Assembly (NCBI GenBank): GCA_013399855.1
Contig: VXAY01003767.1
Span: 681,657-745,656, forward strand
Source: Oxyruncus cristatus
Lineage: Eukaryota > Chordata > Aves > Passeriformes > Cotingidae
Length of the DNA stretch: 64,000 bases
Reading direction: 5' to 3'
Position 1 is the stretch's first letter; the number at the start of each line of letters is the position of its first letter. The notes under the pieces were generated by a model. That model was not told the origin of the DNA, ran no database searches, and saw nothing but the letters and a program-made list of their open reading frames with translations. A program made the position numbers and the translations under genes. This document shows, piece by piece, positions 40,061-51,705 of the stretch.

Positions 40061-40500
40061 ATCACAGAACCACAGAATGGGTCAGGCTGGAAGGGACCAC
40101 AGTGGGTCATCTGCTTCAACCTTCCTGCTTAAGCAGGATCGTCCTAGAGCACATGGCACAGGATTACATCCAGGAGGTTCTTGAATGTCTCCAGTGAGGG
40201 AGACTCTGCAACCTCTCTGGGCAATTTGTTTTCGTGCTCAGTCACCCCACACAGTAAAGAAGTTCTTCCTCATATTCAGGTGGAACTTCTTGTTCATAAG
40301 TTTCTGCCCATTGCCTCTTGTCCTGTTGCTTGGTTCCACTGAAAAGAGCCTAGCTCCATCCTCTTGACAACCTCTCCTTAGATACTTGTGTACATTGATG
40401 AGGTCCCCTCTCAGTCGTCTCTTCTCAAGACTGAACAGGCCCAGTTCCCTCAGCCTTTCTTCATAAGAGAGATGCTCCAGTCTCTTGATCAGCTTCAGTG
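40061..40500 (-). mobile_element. CR1 LINE, older copy, left half
   Basis: Reverse-orientation CR1 3' region: AATCACAGAACCACAGAATG, GGCTGGAAGGGACCACAG, CCAGTGAGGGAGACTCTGCA, AAGAAGTTCTTCCTCATATT, CTTGTCCTGTTGCTTGG, GATGAGGTCCCCTCTCAG and CAGCCTTTCTTCATAAGAG, ending in CTTGATCAGCTTCAGTGCC. The sequence then breaks into a plus-strand CR1 and resumes at about 41788. Confidence 0.95.
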
Positions 40501-41787
40501 CCTGGTAAAGTTATGGAGATTATTCTGGGAAGTATTGAAAAACACTTAAAAGACAACTCAGTCATTGGTCACAGCCAACAGGGCTTCAGGAGAGGAAAGA
40601 CCTGCTTGTAAAATCTGATTTCCTTTCATGACAAGACAACCCACCTAGCTAATCAAGGGAAGCCAGTCAATGTAATCTTTTTGGTTTTCAGTAAAGCTTT
40701 CAATACTGTCTCTCATCATATGCTTCTGGAAAAATCTCCAGCACACAACTGGATAAACACATTGTGTGGTAGGTGAGCAATTGGCTCATGGGTCGAGCAC
40801 AGAGTGATAGTGAATGGTGTAACATCAGACTGGTGACCTGTCACTAGTGGGGTTCCTCAGGGCTCCATCTTGGCCCCTGTGCTCTTCAACATCTTCATAA
40901 ATGATTTGGATACAGGACTGAAAGGGATACTGAGCAAGTCTGCAGATGACACAAAACTGGGAGGAGCTGTTGACTCCCTCAAACACAGGGAGGCCCTGCA
41001 GGGAGTCCTCAACAAATGAGAGGACTGGTCAGTCACCAACTATATGAAGTTCAACAAGGGGAAGTGCCGGATTCTGCACCTGGGATGGGGCAACTCCAGC
41101 TGTTTGTACAGACTGAGGAATGAGATGCTGGAATGCAGTGCCACAGAAAGGGACCTGGGGGTCCTGGTGGATGGCAAGCTGAATGTGAGTCAGCAGTGCC
41201 CTGGCAGCCAGGAGGACCAACCCTGTCCTGGGGGGCATCAGGTCAAGGGAGGGGATTGTCCTGCTCTGCTCTGCACTGGGGTGGCCTCACCTTGAATATT
41301 GTGTGCAGATTTGGGCACCACAATATAAGAAAGATATTAAGCCATTAGGGCAACAGAGATGGTGAAGGGCCTTGAGGGGAATGAGGAGTGGCTGAGGTCA
41401 CTTAGTGTGTTCTGCCTGGAGGAGACTGAGGGGAGACTTCATTGCAATCTAGAACTTCCACTTGAGGGGAAGAGGAGGGGTAGGCACTGATCTCTTCTCT
41501 GTTGTCACCAGTGACAGGACCCTAGGGAATGGCCTGAAGTTGTGTCAGGGGAAGTTTCAGTTGGATATTGGGAAAAGGTTCTTCACCCAGAGGGTGGTTG
41601 GGCACTGGAACAGGCTCCCCAGGGAAGTGGTCACAGCACCAAGCCTGACAGAGTTCAAGAAGCATTTGGACAATGCTCTCAGGGACATGGTGTGACTCTT
41701 GGGGATGGCTCTGTGCAGGGCTAAGGTTTGGACTTGATGATCCTTGTAGGTCCCTTCCAACTCAGCATATTCTGTGATTATGTGAAC
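40501..41787 (+). mobile_element. CR1 LINE, ORF2 C-terminus to 3' end, nested
   Basis: A plus-strand CR1 of about 1.29 kb is inserted into a minus-strand CR1. It carries RT blocks in order: HSQQGFRRGK-like text near 40575, GVPQGS-like GGTTCCTCAGGGCTCC near 40851, [21 protein letters not shown] near 40937 (a serine where FADD is usual), [33 protein letters not shown], and [20 protein letters not shown] near 41565. The 3' tail is GATGATCCTTGTAGGTCCC, CTTCCAACTCAGC and TTCTGTGATTATGTGA. Several stops and frameshifts break the reading frame, so it is inactive. It is 5'-truncated, as most CR1 copies are. Confidence 0.95.
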
Positions 41788-42238
41788 TTTGTAGCCCTCT
41801 GCCAAACCTGCTTGAGGAGCTCCATGTCTCTCTGAGGAGTCCAGAACTGGACACTGTACCTCAGATGTGGCCTCACCGGGACTGAGCAGAGGAGCATGAT
41901 CACCTTACTTGACCTGCTGTCAATACTCTTCTAATGCATCCCAGGATTCCATTGGCCTTCTTGGCCACCAGGGGCACACTGCTGGCTCATGGACAGTTTG
42001 TTGTCCACCAGGACCCCCAGGTCCTTCTCCACAGAGCTGCTTTCCGGCATGTTGGCCCCCAACTGGGGGGTGCATGGGGTTATTCTTCCCCAAGTACAGG
42101 ACCCCTCATTTGCCTTTGCTGAATTCAGAAAGTTCTTCTCTGCCCACGTCTCCAACCTACTGACATCCTTCTGAAGGGCTGCATGGGACTCTGGGGTTTC
42201 AGCTACTCCTCCCAGCTTTTTGCTACCAGCCAAGAACA
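41788..42238 (-). mobile_element. CR1 LINE, older copy, right half
   Basis: The reverse-orientation CR1 resumes after the nested copy: GTAGCCCTCTGCCAAACCTG, GAGGAGCTCCATGTCTCTCT, CCAGAACTGGACACTGTACC, GGATTCCATTGGCCTTCTTG, TTGTTGTCCACCAGGACCCC and CAGGTCCTTCTCCACAGAGC, ending at CAGCTTTTTGCTACCAGCC. The minus-strand frame 41931-42239 still reads RT-like text (SSVEKDLGVLVDNKLSMSQQ), which confirms orientation and identity. Confidence 0.95.
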
Positions 42239-45200
42239 TTCACTTAAGTAGCCTGAGAGCTTTTATTAACCGTATATTGAGTCACTTATGTATGGACTGC
42301 TTTCTCACCAGAGGAGGGGAGAAGATAAAAAAGGATTGTACAAAGCATTGCTATTTTTTCCATACCACTGAGCTGTGTTCACTCGCCTTTGGTCATCCCA
42401 GTCACAACTTCCCTAAGAACTAGTTCAGCCTAGCAAAGGGATTTCAGAATTGAGAAAATTGTGAAGTCTGAATATTGAGCATGAGCTGTCATGGAATGAT
42501 CTCTTTATATAATCATTGATTTTTCAGCTTAGTTTGTCATAGAAAGTTCACGCTGATCTATATGTATACAAAATAATAATTGTATTTATTACAATCATAT
42601 TTTAGCAACTTGGGATGGCAAATGGTTTATTACCCACATAGCTGGAGGAATTTCTCCTGCTGTTTTGTTGGTTTTTTTTCCTATTGATCTGCGCAATCAC
42701 TGTTTTTTGCAAAAAGTAACAAATTATTTTGCATAATATACTGAAGCAGGTTAAGTATGAATGTGTTAACAGCTCATCCTACTATCCTATTCAGAACCAA
42801 CTAAAAACAAAGTATATGTGAAAATTAAATTCTATCATCTAAAATTTAACCTTGAAAAAATTAATCAGTTCTACAGCCCACGAAAAAAGGGACATTTTCT
42901 GTTGTTTTTTTATTCCCTTTTTTTCACCTTAGAAAAACAAATGGCTTACTCAAGTTCCTTAGTCAGCTAAATGCTTGCTGTGGTATTAGCTGAAACAACA
43001 TGTTAAGGGTGATTTGTCAGAAATGACATCAAACTAGGGATAGACTATTCCTATTTTGTGCACAGAGGAGGCCAGGTGACATCTTGAGGATCTTCTGACA
43101 TACTCACAGCTGGATACAAACTAATAGTTTAAACCATTATCTAAGTTTGCTATACTCCTTGCCAAATATCGCTAGTGGTCTGATCCAGAATGTCTCTGCT
43201 TGCAATAAAAAGAAATAGTGAGCAGAATATCTATTCCTTCCCCTATCACAACACAGGAGGCCGCTGAAACTTTTGGGCAACATACTATTGTATTTCCCCC
43301 TCAAGCAAAGGGCCTTTTCAGCTGAGTCCAGGCTTTTATGAAACAGCGTTAATCTTACGCATGTTACAGTTTGCAAGTCTACCTGGATTTTTATGGTATT
43401 CACTGATTTGGGTGGGAAACTAAGCAATACCAGCATTATCTCTTGTATGTTGGAATTAGATATTTTGGACTATACTGTCATGTATGATGCAGTTCCCTCC
43501 ACTGAGCTTCTCACTAAGGGTGTGTCTTCAAAAAGAAAAGGAAGAGGATCACAGAGGCCTTATCAAAAATTTTGTACTCTATTCAGACCTCAGTAAGGTC
43601 ACCTGCTGAGATGGAGTTACCCATGTTTCGTACTGTGTATTTATCAAGACCTTTCTCTTCTGTATTTGCTCTTTATATCCCCTGAATCTTACAGTAGTCT
43701 TAAAATATATAAACAGGAAAAACTGAAGATTTTAAAGTATTATTACTACTATTAATTATTTTTGATGAATATTCGTTAATGTTTTATAGCTACATTTAGA
43801 GATTCTACTCTGTTCCATATTATTAACAAATTAGCCCTTTTGATTTTATAGCTTTTCTATTATTTGTGTGTTATTGTCTTTTCTCCTCAAGTCACTACTT
43901 GCAAAACTGAAGCAAAAAATTGTATTCTATGATACTCTTTGTCTTATCTATTTCTTCCAGTTCAGCTTCTCTATAATTCTTTGAGACAGCTGTTTCAGTG
44001 CTTCTCCCTTCTTTTTGTGTTGTAATAATAAATGCTTTGGAACTCCGAGTCTTTTCTTCCCCCCTTAATAACCCTATTCAAGCCCTGAAATTTAAAGAGG
44101 AGAGATAGGAGCCTATTTTACTGCTTCTGCCTTGTCCCTTTCATACCCTAAGTTGGGATATGAAGTTATGATGTGTTTAGGGAAATGATGCCATTCTCAC
44201 AGTGGATATGAGACTGGCTTTCCACCTAGTTTCTCTCAGATCTCACACCTGTATGATCTGGTTGTAAGCTCCACTTACAACATGTCCTTATAAAGCCTAT
44301 TTTTCCCATTCTGACTGCTGAGTCACTGTTTTACCAGGATGAAGCTCTTCATACAGTGATCAAAGTGCTTCATAAGCCACCGTTCCTGCCATGCCAGTTC
44401 ACCCAGGCACTGCCACATTAGGTTGTCATAATAAGATTGATGTAGGAGAGACTGTGTCGGTACCTGAAGTGTGTATGTGGGGGGAAGGGGGTATTTCACT
44501 GGTGCTTTACCAGGGACCTGATGTGGGACAGCTGGGAAATATACTCAAATTGGAACCTCTTTTTTTCATATGACTTGAAATTGAAATGTATTCACAGAAA
44601 ATGAGAAGACAAAAGAACCAAACTTTATTGATGGTTGACTATTTCCCAGTAATAAATCAGCATCTGAGGAAAAATTGCCATTTTCCTCCTTTTCCAAAGC
44701 TGTAGCTGTTTTGAGAAAAGTCCACCAACCCTTTTTTTTTTTTTTTAATGTTCTTCTAGCCTGCTAACAGTTATAAGAGATCCAATTTTCATGGCACGCA
44801 TAGTAGCACAGAAAGAGGAGAAGAATCATCACTCGGGCAGACAGAGATTTACGTCAACTACAGAAATGTCTCACACAGACCTAAGAAAAGACCATTATGT
44901 TCTTTCTTAAGAATCAAGTAATCAAAGCACAAGACTTTTATTTGCAGCAAAGACTTTATTTTCTTTCCACCTGAAAGATGTGGAAGGTCAAACTGTCTGT
45001 GCTGGGCACTGCCTGGGCTGCTTTGGCTGGACAGCCCAACCTGGGCCAGGCTACTGCGGGTGCATCGGTGTTGTCTTGCAGCCTGCAGCATTAATGTATC
45101 CTTTGATTCATATGCAGAATTAGAGATTATCTGTACTTCTACAATTGAAACATTTTTACCCAGTAGATGAACTCTTAAGTATCAATTTTAGAACAGCTCT

Positions 45201-48120
45201 GATGTGCAGAGTGGAGCTGCATATGTTTACATAAAGTTAATTTAGTCTGAGAAATCTATGTGTATGAGAAGCTTATGTGACAGGGTGAGAAAGAAAATGT
45301 GCTTGATGTTGTCTACGTCCATGATTTTTGCATCTCAAATTGAGAGCTCTATAGAATAATAAATACCCATGATTTTCCACACAGGAGGTGTTATTTTGCT
45401 GCTGGGCAAACAGTACCATTCAGCTGACAAAAGTAAATATATCAGGGCTCCTTGAACCTAGATTTAAAAGTACGCACAGAAGCTTGGTATCTGACAGCTA
45501 TGTGGTTTTACAGACTTCTTGCCACTCACCATAGTTATTTCAGTGTTTTCTATTTGGGGATGGAATAGAAGTGTAGCCCCTCCTCTCCTCTCTCCCTCAC
45601 TCCTTCCCTTCCACCTCTCCCCCCATGCCCAGAAGATAATAAAACATGAAGACTTTGTCATGTCAGGTTATATTTAATAATTTATTATAAGGTTTAGTTG
45701 CACAAAAAATAAATGAGAGCATGGAAGGTATATGAATAAATGATGCAAAGCAGAAAAAAGCATGACTGAGAACATTTACAAAACAATACACATACATATG
45801 TAGTCGTATGTGTGCATATGTATTTATTCTGCTGAAACATACATAAGGAATCACACAGAAATTAAACAAACAGACAAAAAAATTTAATCCTTAAAGAAAC
45901 AGAACTAGAAGGCAGACCTGAGAATTAGGATCTACACATCTTTTGGCCTTTTACAAATCTGCTGAATTACTGAGGACAGGATCCCAGTAAATGAAGATGT
46001 TACCAAGATGGCTGATAATCATATATGTCTGCATACTACAAACTGTGTGCCTGGCCCTCCTATGATTGATTACCCTTTTCTCTTGAAGTGTACTTAAAAA
46101 TGTTGCTGGATGTGGTGTGTATTCAGGTTTTTTTGGATTTTTTTTTTGAGAGGGGCTAGTGGCCGCGGCATCATAAGTCTGCCTACAAATCAGGTACCAT
46201 TTCTACTCAGCTGGCTAGAAAGGAAGCTGACAGAAAAAAGCACATTTTGCGTTGCCTTCTACAATAGAAAGCTTTCTTCACGTGCACAGCAAAATAGGAG
46301 TCTAGGTTCTTCTGAGAATAACACGGACACAAGGCTTCTCTTCGCTATTTGAGCAATAATAGCATCATTCAGCTAAAAACCTAAAATCCTAAACTAAAGT
46401 GTCCTTTCAACTTATCGCTGAAGACTTAAATTGTTTACAATTTCATATAGCATTAGAAAACATCTTATTTTGGTTTCGTGTACTCCTGAACAAGGACACA
46501 TTGCAAGGGATGTTTTTTGTTTTTTAATTTCACTTACTGAAGGTTTTTAGATATATAAATGCTTGCTTGTGAAGTTGATGAGGATATACAGAACTCTACT
46601 ACTAGTAAGTTGGTTTATTTCCTGAGTTATCAAATGTCATAGTAGATAATTCTAAGTTGTACACAGCGTTACAAATAAAACCTTGTACTATTGGGTCATT
46701 TCTTATGATCCCATTGATATTAAACTGCCAAAATGATAATGCAATGGATTTGATTCCACAGAGGTTCTCAGTTGGAATCCTGACACAGAAATATCCATAA
46801 GCTGAGAAGATGGTATTGTTTCACTGGTTATAGAGACAATCAAAATACATGCCTACTTTACTGAGGGTAAAAAAAAAGCGGGAGAGGTTGAAGTACCTGG
46901 AATACCAGACTGTTTTGATTATTTATGGTAATGCCCTTATTTCTTTTCTATCTTGGTACTTTTAGCTTGTCTTTTCAAAACAATTGCTTATTTTTGAGAT
47001 TTCAGGAAGAAAACAAAATCTGTAGTGCACATCTTTGCAGGTATTTAATCTGTTTTAATTCAAATTCCGTAAACATATTACTTCTAACAGGATAATCCAC
47101 AGGGAAAATCACATCACACATAGCATAATAAGAACAATATATTATTTGTTTTCAGAAAACAGACCCAAAACGACAGCTTCATTTTTGTACCATAGTAATA
47201 TCAGTGAACAGCAGCTGAACAAGAGACTGATATAATTAAAACAAAAACCAAAACAACCCAAAACATATAAAAATTCTTATTGGTTTAAAAACTAGTCAGT
47301 TACATACAAGAGAAACTTCCAAAAGTTCAATTTGAATTGTAATATTAAAACTCTTTAAATATTTTATCAGTCTGTCAGAGTGGGACTCAGCAAGAGTTTG
47401 TTTGCTGTTTGGATTATGTAAGTAGACTTTCCAGTGCAAAATATACAAACTATTGTTTATTGCTGTTTAGTTTCAATATTTACCATAGATTTGTCCTATC
47501 CTTTTGGAAATTTTTTCATTTCTTTTGAATAAACTTCATCAACTGTAATTTGAAAATTTTACTTTGAACAATTACTGTGATATTTTATGGCCTACCACTC
47601 AATCAAATAGTTAAAAGGGAGGAAAAAAAATCACAGAAGCAAAATGACACAACTACGGATAGCAACCAGCTCAACATACTATCTAGACTGCAAAATAATT
47701 CTGTGGTTGTTTTAAGGTCTTAGAAACTTTGCCAAAATGAAAGAAATATAATAAAACATGTTGTCATGAAAAAAAATGAGTCTTGAATACCTTTAAGGGT
47801 ATTCTTGGATAACTACCTTCTGTGTGACTGGAAAATGAAAATCTGAGATTAAAGAAAAGTAAAACCTTTTCCATAACAATAAAATTAATCTTTTATGCTG
47901 GGTCAAAAAGGTAAATGTTTAAGTTCAACGTTTAAAGGAAAATTCAGTGATTAATAGTACAACTACCACCTTTAAAAGGTGTAAACTCACATCTCTTTGA
48001 GAAAGACTTCTGAATGTAGGAAAGACAATCGAAAGTTTGGATGAACAGGACTAATAAGAAAATCGCAGTTTATGAAAGAAGGTGAAAGTTAGAACCTGTT
48101 ATTTTTGTTTTTCATTTCAG
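42239..48120. other. Non-coding; nothing recognised
   Basis: No exon or repeat family was supported over nearly 6 kb. A small GC-richer patch lies at 44990-45070. ACACATAC / GTATGTGT forms a short perfect inverted repeat at 45788-45813, of no clear meaning. Confidence 0.45.
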
Positions 48121-48219
48121 ATACGTTCCTTTACCTTAAAGAGCTTCTCTGACACTAAGATGTTCATGATACTGCTCTTTCTGCTTGTCTTCTACTCTCC
48201 CGTGGTTGTGCACCTCGGG
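48121..48219 (+). other. Candidate leader exon (signal peptide)
   Basis: A good polypyrimidine tract and acceptor (TTTTTCATTTCAG, ending 48120) precede an ATG at 48160. The 20 codons that follow read MFMILLFLLVFYSPVVVHLG, which has the shape of a signal peptide: a short start, a long hydrophobic core and a small residue at the end. A GT donor (GGG|GTAAAA) follows at 48220. The donor is imperfect, and no downstream domain exon was found before the ERV at 50146. It could be the first coding exon of a secreted or membrane protein on the plus strand, an exon relic, or chance. Confidence 0.3.
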
Positions 48220-50139
48220 GTAAAACAATATTTCTGTGAGGAAATAGACTGCTTTAAGGGCTGGACCCACCAAGGAACACAGGAAGCTTGACTCCAAACC
48301 CCCACATTTGGCAGGGTAGTTCTCTTTCTGACCCACACCTGCCCTGAATTCCCAGCCACCTTTTCCTCCTCCTCCTGCCTCTCCACCTGCCTCCTCCCCA
48401 GGTCTTATCCCAGGACTAGGGGACAGCAGGAGAGGACTAAGGCAACAAAGCAGGCAGGACAGTTAACGTATAGGTGCCACCAGCATCTGTTAGTTTACTC
48501 ATGAGAGATCCAAATAAGAAACCTTACTTCTGAAAAAGGAAAGATTTCAGATTTAGAGGATTGTTCAGAGGGTTGATTTCACTGCCAGATTCATTTCGAG
48601 GTTCTCCCCCAGACTGCATCGGACACACATCCCCTCTCCCTTGCTCCCTGAAGTGGCACAGGAACAACTCATATTTTAAGGACAGAGAAGAGCCTGCAGG
48701 ACTTGGTAGGACATTCCTCCAGCAGGAGTGTCCTTGTGCCTGCTTTTGCCCATAACTTTTTTTTTTTGTTCTATTCTAATAGTGAAATGCATTAAGAGTT
48801 ATGAGAAGAAGATGAGCATCCAGATAACCATGGGATAAACACATGATGAGCTTCCCAACTCTTCCTTTAAAGTAGGGGAGTCTCGGGAACATTGAGATAG
48901 CCTCAACTGAGGGAGCTCAGAAACTATGGGGGCAGGCTGCCACCATGCCATGGTACTGTGCCACTGCTCTGACTAGTATCTTGGCCCTGATTAGGCTTGA
49001 TCTATAGAGCTGTAGATTTACCTTACTATCTGTGCTGTAGTCTTGCAGTAATATATCCCTACATACAACTTAGAACATAATGTTTGAGCTAGAAATACTA
49101 AAGAAAATGCACAAAGCTATCTAAGGCAAGTTTCTAAAGGATAATATGTTTATTACTTCCACACTATCCACATTCTTAGCTGGTATAATTAGATAAAATA
49201 ATAATATGAATTACTAGCAATTGCTGATATATTTCTTCTAACCTTATGCTTGCTTAAAAAGAGAACTTTGTAGTTTCAGAAAAAAAAAGCATCTCAGTGG
49301 TTCTAAAGGATATTTAACACTTCTCTTAAAAGTTTATACAATTAGGTCGTTACATTAAATAATTAATCTGTAGTATTAACCAGTAAGTTTTATAAAATGA
49401 TTTAAGTGATCAATAGCTTATCATACTAAGGAATAGTCAAATGAATACACAGTATCTTTCTTTTCTTTCCCTGATACCTTTCTCTATTTGTGCTGATGTC
49501 TGTATGTGTAATTGGAGAGAGAAACTTGTTAGAAATATGGACCTGTATTAAAATTAATTCCTTTTTCCCTTTGAAGTAAAACTCTGAAGCAGACATTTAT
49601 TTATTTATCTTTTAAATTTCTATAATTTACCCAACAACGGTAGAATGGGAGGAACTTTCCCACAGAACTCTGTCAGATCATTTCGTAATTCCATGAAAAA
49701 AGCTTGAGCACCTATATATGTATTTTTATGCATCATAAATGCAGATATTGCTTTTATTACCCAGAATCTGATCAGCCATGAAATACTCTAAATCATATTA
49801 TTAACAACAGCTGGCTGCAGTAACTTTCACAAAGCTGTTTGATAACAATGGTGGCGCATTGTGCAAAATACTATTTTTTCAAGCATCTATACTGCATAAT
49901 GCATATTAGGCAGACTGGCACTTATTATTTCAGCCAGGTGAGGGAAAATGAGACCAGCACTCCTGACCCCATTGCTGTAGAGTAAATTAGTGCTGCGAGT
50001 TAGACTGAACAGAAAACATTGTTTCCTGCTCCTGATAAATTCAGAAGAAGTTAAATTCTCCAGGAAACTGTTTTGCATTACCCATGGCCCATTGCTGTGT
50101 GCTTAAATGTCTGGTAATTTCTCCTAATCTTTTTAAAGA
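48220..50139. other. Non-coding; pyrimidine-rich patch then AT-rich
   Basis: The stretch 48340-48410 is CT-rich. The rest shows no recognised exon or repeat. It forms the left flank of the ERV insertion site. Confidence 0.45.
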
Positions 50140-50145
50140 TTACAG
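50140..50145. repeat. ERV target-site duplication, left
   Basis: TTACAG lies immediately before the LTR start and is repeated exactly at 57990-57995. Six bases is the duplication length usual for alpha- and betaretroviruses. Confidence 0.8.
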
Positions 50146-50535
50146 TGTCGGGGATCAGAAGATTCCAAGAGAAACGTGGGAGAACTGGAAGAAAGCAGTT
50201 TATGCCAAACGGAACCTCTGAGCAGCACACCAGCGTTCATGGACTTTCATGTTCACGTTAAACTACTTTGAATTAATGTTAATGCATGTTTGGATTGATG
50301 TACCCCAGTTTCATAATACCTTTCCCCTCAGCTTAATCCAAGTTTTATTTAAAATTTCTGATTGGTTCCCATTTGGTGCAGTGCACCACTTTCCTTATAT
50401 GACTTGTTACCACCCCTGTTTACCATATTCAATGTTGTCCCCTCCTACCCTTTACCTTTCCTGGAGCTAGCCCAACCTATTCTTCCTATATTTGTCACAC
50501 TCCTCCCCAGTTCTAGAACCTTCCCTAACCGACCC

Positions 50536-50543
50536 TATATAAG
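50536..50543 (+). promoter_or_regulatory. LTR TATA box
   Basis: TATATAAG lies in the U3 region, about 30 bases upstream of the inferred start of R. Confidence 0.8.
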
Positions 50544-50600
50544 AAAGAACTCCCCTTTCTCCCTCGGATTCGCGCCATCCCCGGGGTTGCTGGAAACATC

Positions 50601-50606
50601 AATAAA
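50601..50606 (+). terminator. LTR polyadenylation signal
   Basis: AATAAA lies inside R. The same signal recurs in the 3' LTR remnant at 57897-57902, where it would serve the proviral transcript. Confidence 0.85.
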
Positions 50607-50695
50607 GAGCAGTGTGTGATCTTCCTGATCCTGCATCTGCACAAAGAACCCCAACGCGAGTCTGTGTCTTTCCTCTAGATGCGGCCTGCATTAGA

Positions 50696-50713
50696 TGGAG
50701 CCCAACGGAGGGG
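50696..50713 (+). other. Primer-binding site, lysine-tRNA type
   Basis: TGGAGCCCAACGGAGGGG lies 2 bases after the LTR. From knowledge of retroviral primer sites, it matches the tRNA-Lys(1,2) type at 14 of 18 positions, differing at positions 4, 13, 14 and 18. Other tRNA types fit less well by eye. Confidence 0.65.
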
Positions 50714-50883
50714 TATATTGCAGGATCTTTTTTATAAAAAGACTGCATTGCCCTCAGCGGCTTCAAGGGTGGACTTCTGAGAGACACCCTCCAGCAGGCA
50801 CTGAAGTGGATGGCGGAATTGGGCTTGTCGGCTGGCTGATTCCTCACACTCGACAAAGCACCGGGATCGCCTCTCGGCAGCGT

Positions 50884-50892
50884 CAGGTGAGC
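50884..50892 (+). other. Leader splice donor
   Basis: CAGGTGAGC is a near-perfect donor (GT at 50887-50888), located between the primer-binding site and gag, where retroviruses place the donor for spliced env RNA. Confidence 0.65.
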
Positions 50893-51311
50893 ACTTTCAG
50901 CAAATCCTTCCTCCCTCGACCCTATCCACCTCCGACCCATTTTCAATTCGGCATTTTCTTGATTCGGACAACTTTCAAATTTTTCTACTTGCCATTTCAA
51001 AATCTAAAAGCTAACTATGGGCTGTTCACAGTCAAAGGCACAGAAGAAAGCTTTCCGCCAGCTCCGTGCTCTCATAGAATTAAAGGGACATGAGTGCGAT
51101 AAAAAATCCCTCACAGCCCTGATGAAATGGCTCAAGAATAATTGCAGGTCGATCCCAGAAGAACTAACAGTTGAGGAGTGGGATGACCTAGGTCTAATTA
51201 TTTGGACCGCGAAAGAAAAGGGGGACAAACTAGCCCAGGATGTATTGATTGCTTGGAGATTGGTGCTCTTGGCGCTAGAGAGACAATTTACAGCTGCGTC
51301 ATCTCGTCTCC

Positions 51312-51705
51312 AAGATGGCGGATCCCCCTCTCCTCCTTTCCTACAACAACGGGAATTCCAAAATGGAAGATCACCTTCTCCCCTCTCCCCATGACACCAG
51401 GAAACACAAAATGGCGCATGGGAAGAGAAAATGGTGGGAGGGAGCCACTGCATGCCTCAGCGCGAAATGGCGGACGTCGGGAGACACGTGGTGGAGGCAA
51501 GCGAAAGTCAAACTCCACCCCAAGATCAGGCTCCTCCCAACTATTTTCACATACATCCCAGCAATCCATTTTTTAGTGATGTAACACCTAATTTACATAG
51601 TGGGCTGTCCAACCACAATGTCATCACTCATACATCACTGACCCAACATGGCGGCACTCATGTGACCTTAGGTAGTGAGGCCCTTGAGGTCACACAACAT
51701 GGCGC
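51312..51705 (+). promoter_or_regulatory. Cluster of YY1-like motifs (AAnATGGCG)
   Basis: AAGATGGCGG (51312), AAAATGGCGC (51408), GAAATGGCGG (51464), AACATGGCGG (51645) and AACATGGCGC (51696) all lie within 394 bp of the gag DNA. A weaker GGATGGCGGA is at 50808. The host factor YY1 binds AAnATGGCGGC-type sites. Binding here is inferred only from the sequence. Confidence 0.45.

Larger units (their letters stand above)
50146..50693 (+). mobile_element. ERV 5' LTR (U3-R-U5)
   Basis: The LTR starts TGTCGGGGATCAG and ends GCGGCCTGCATTA, 2 bases before the primer-binding site. It is 548 bp long. TATATAAG at 50536 and AATAAA at 50601 place the start of R at about 50566-50572 and the R/U5 border at about 50620. 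The 3' end is TTA rather than the usual CA. I set it there because the 6-bp target duplication at the 3' LTR and the 2-base spacing to the primer-binding site both agree on it. A minus-strand open frame over 50599-51000 is antisense and not a gene. Confidence 0.9.

Noticed and set aside
45788..45813. Perfect 8-bp inverted repeat ACACATAC / GTATGTGT.
   Set aside because: It is short and in AT-rich DNA with TA/CA bias, so it is expected by chance.
50599..51000. A 133-codon minus-strand frame over the LTR and leader.
   Set aside because: It is antisense to R-U5 and the leader. There is no antisense promoter or domain evidence such as a known antisense retroviral protein.
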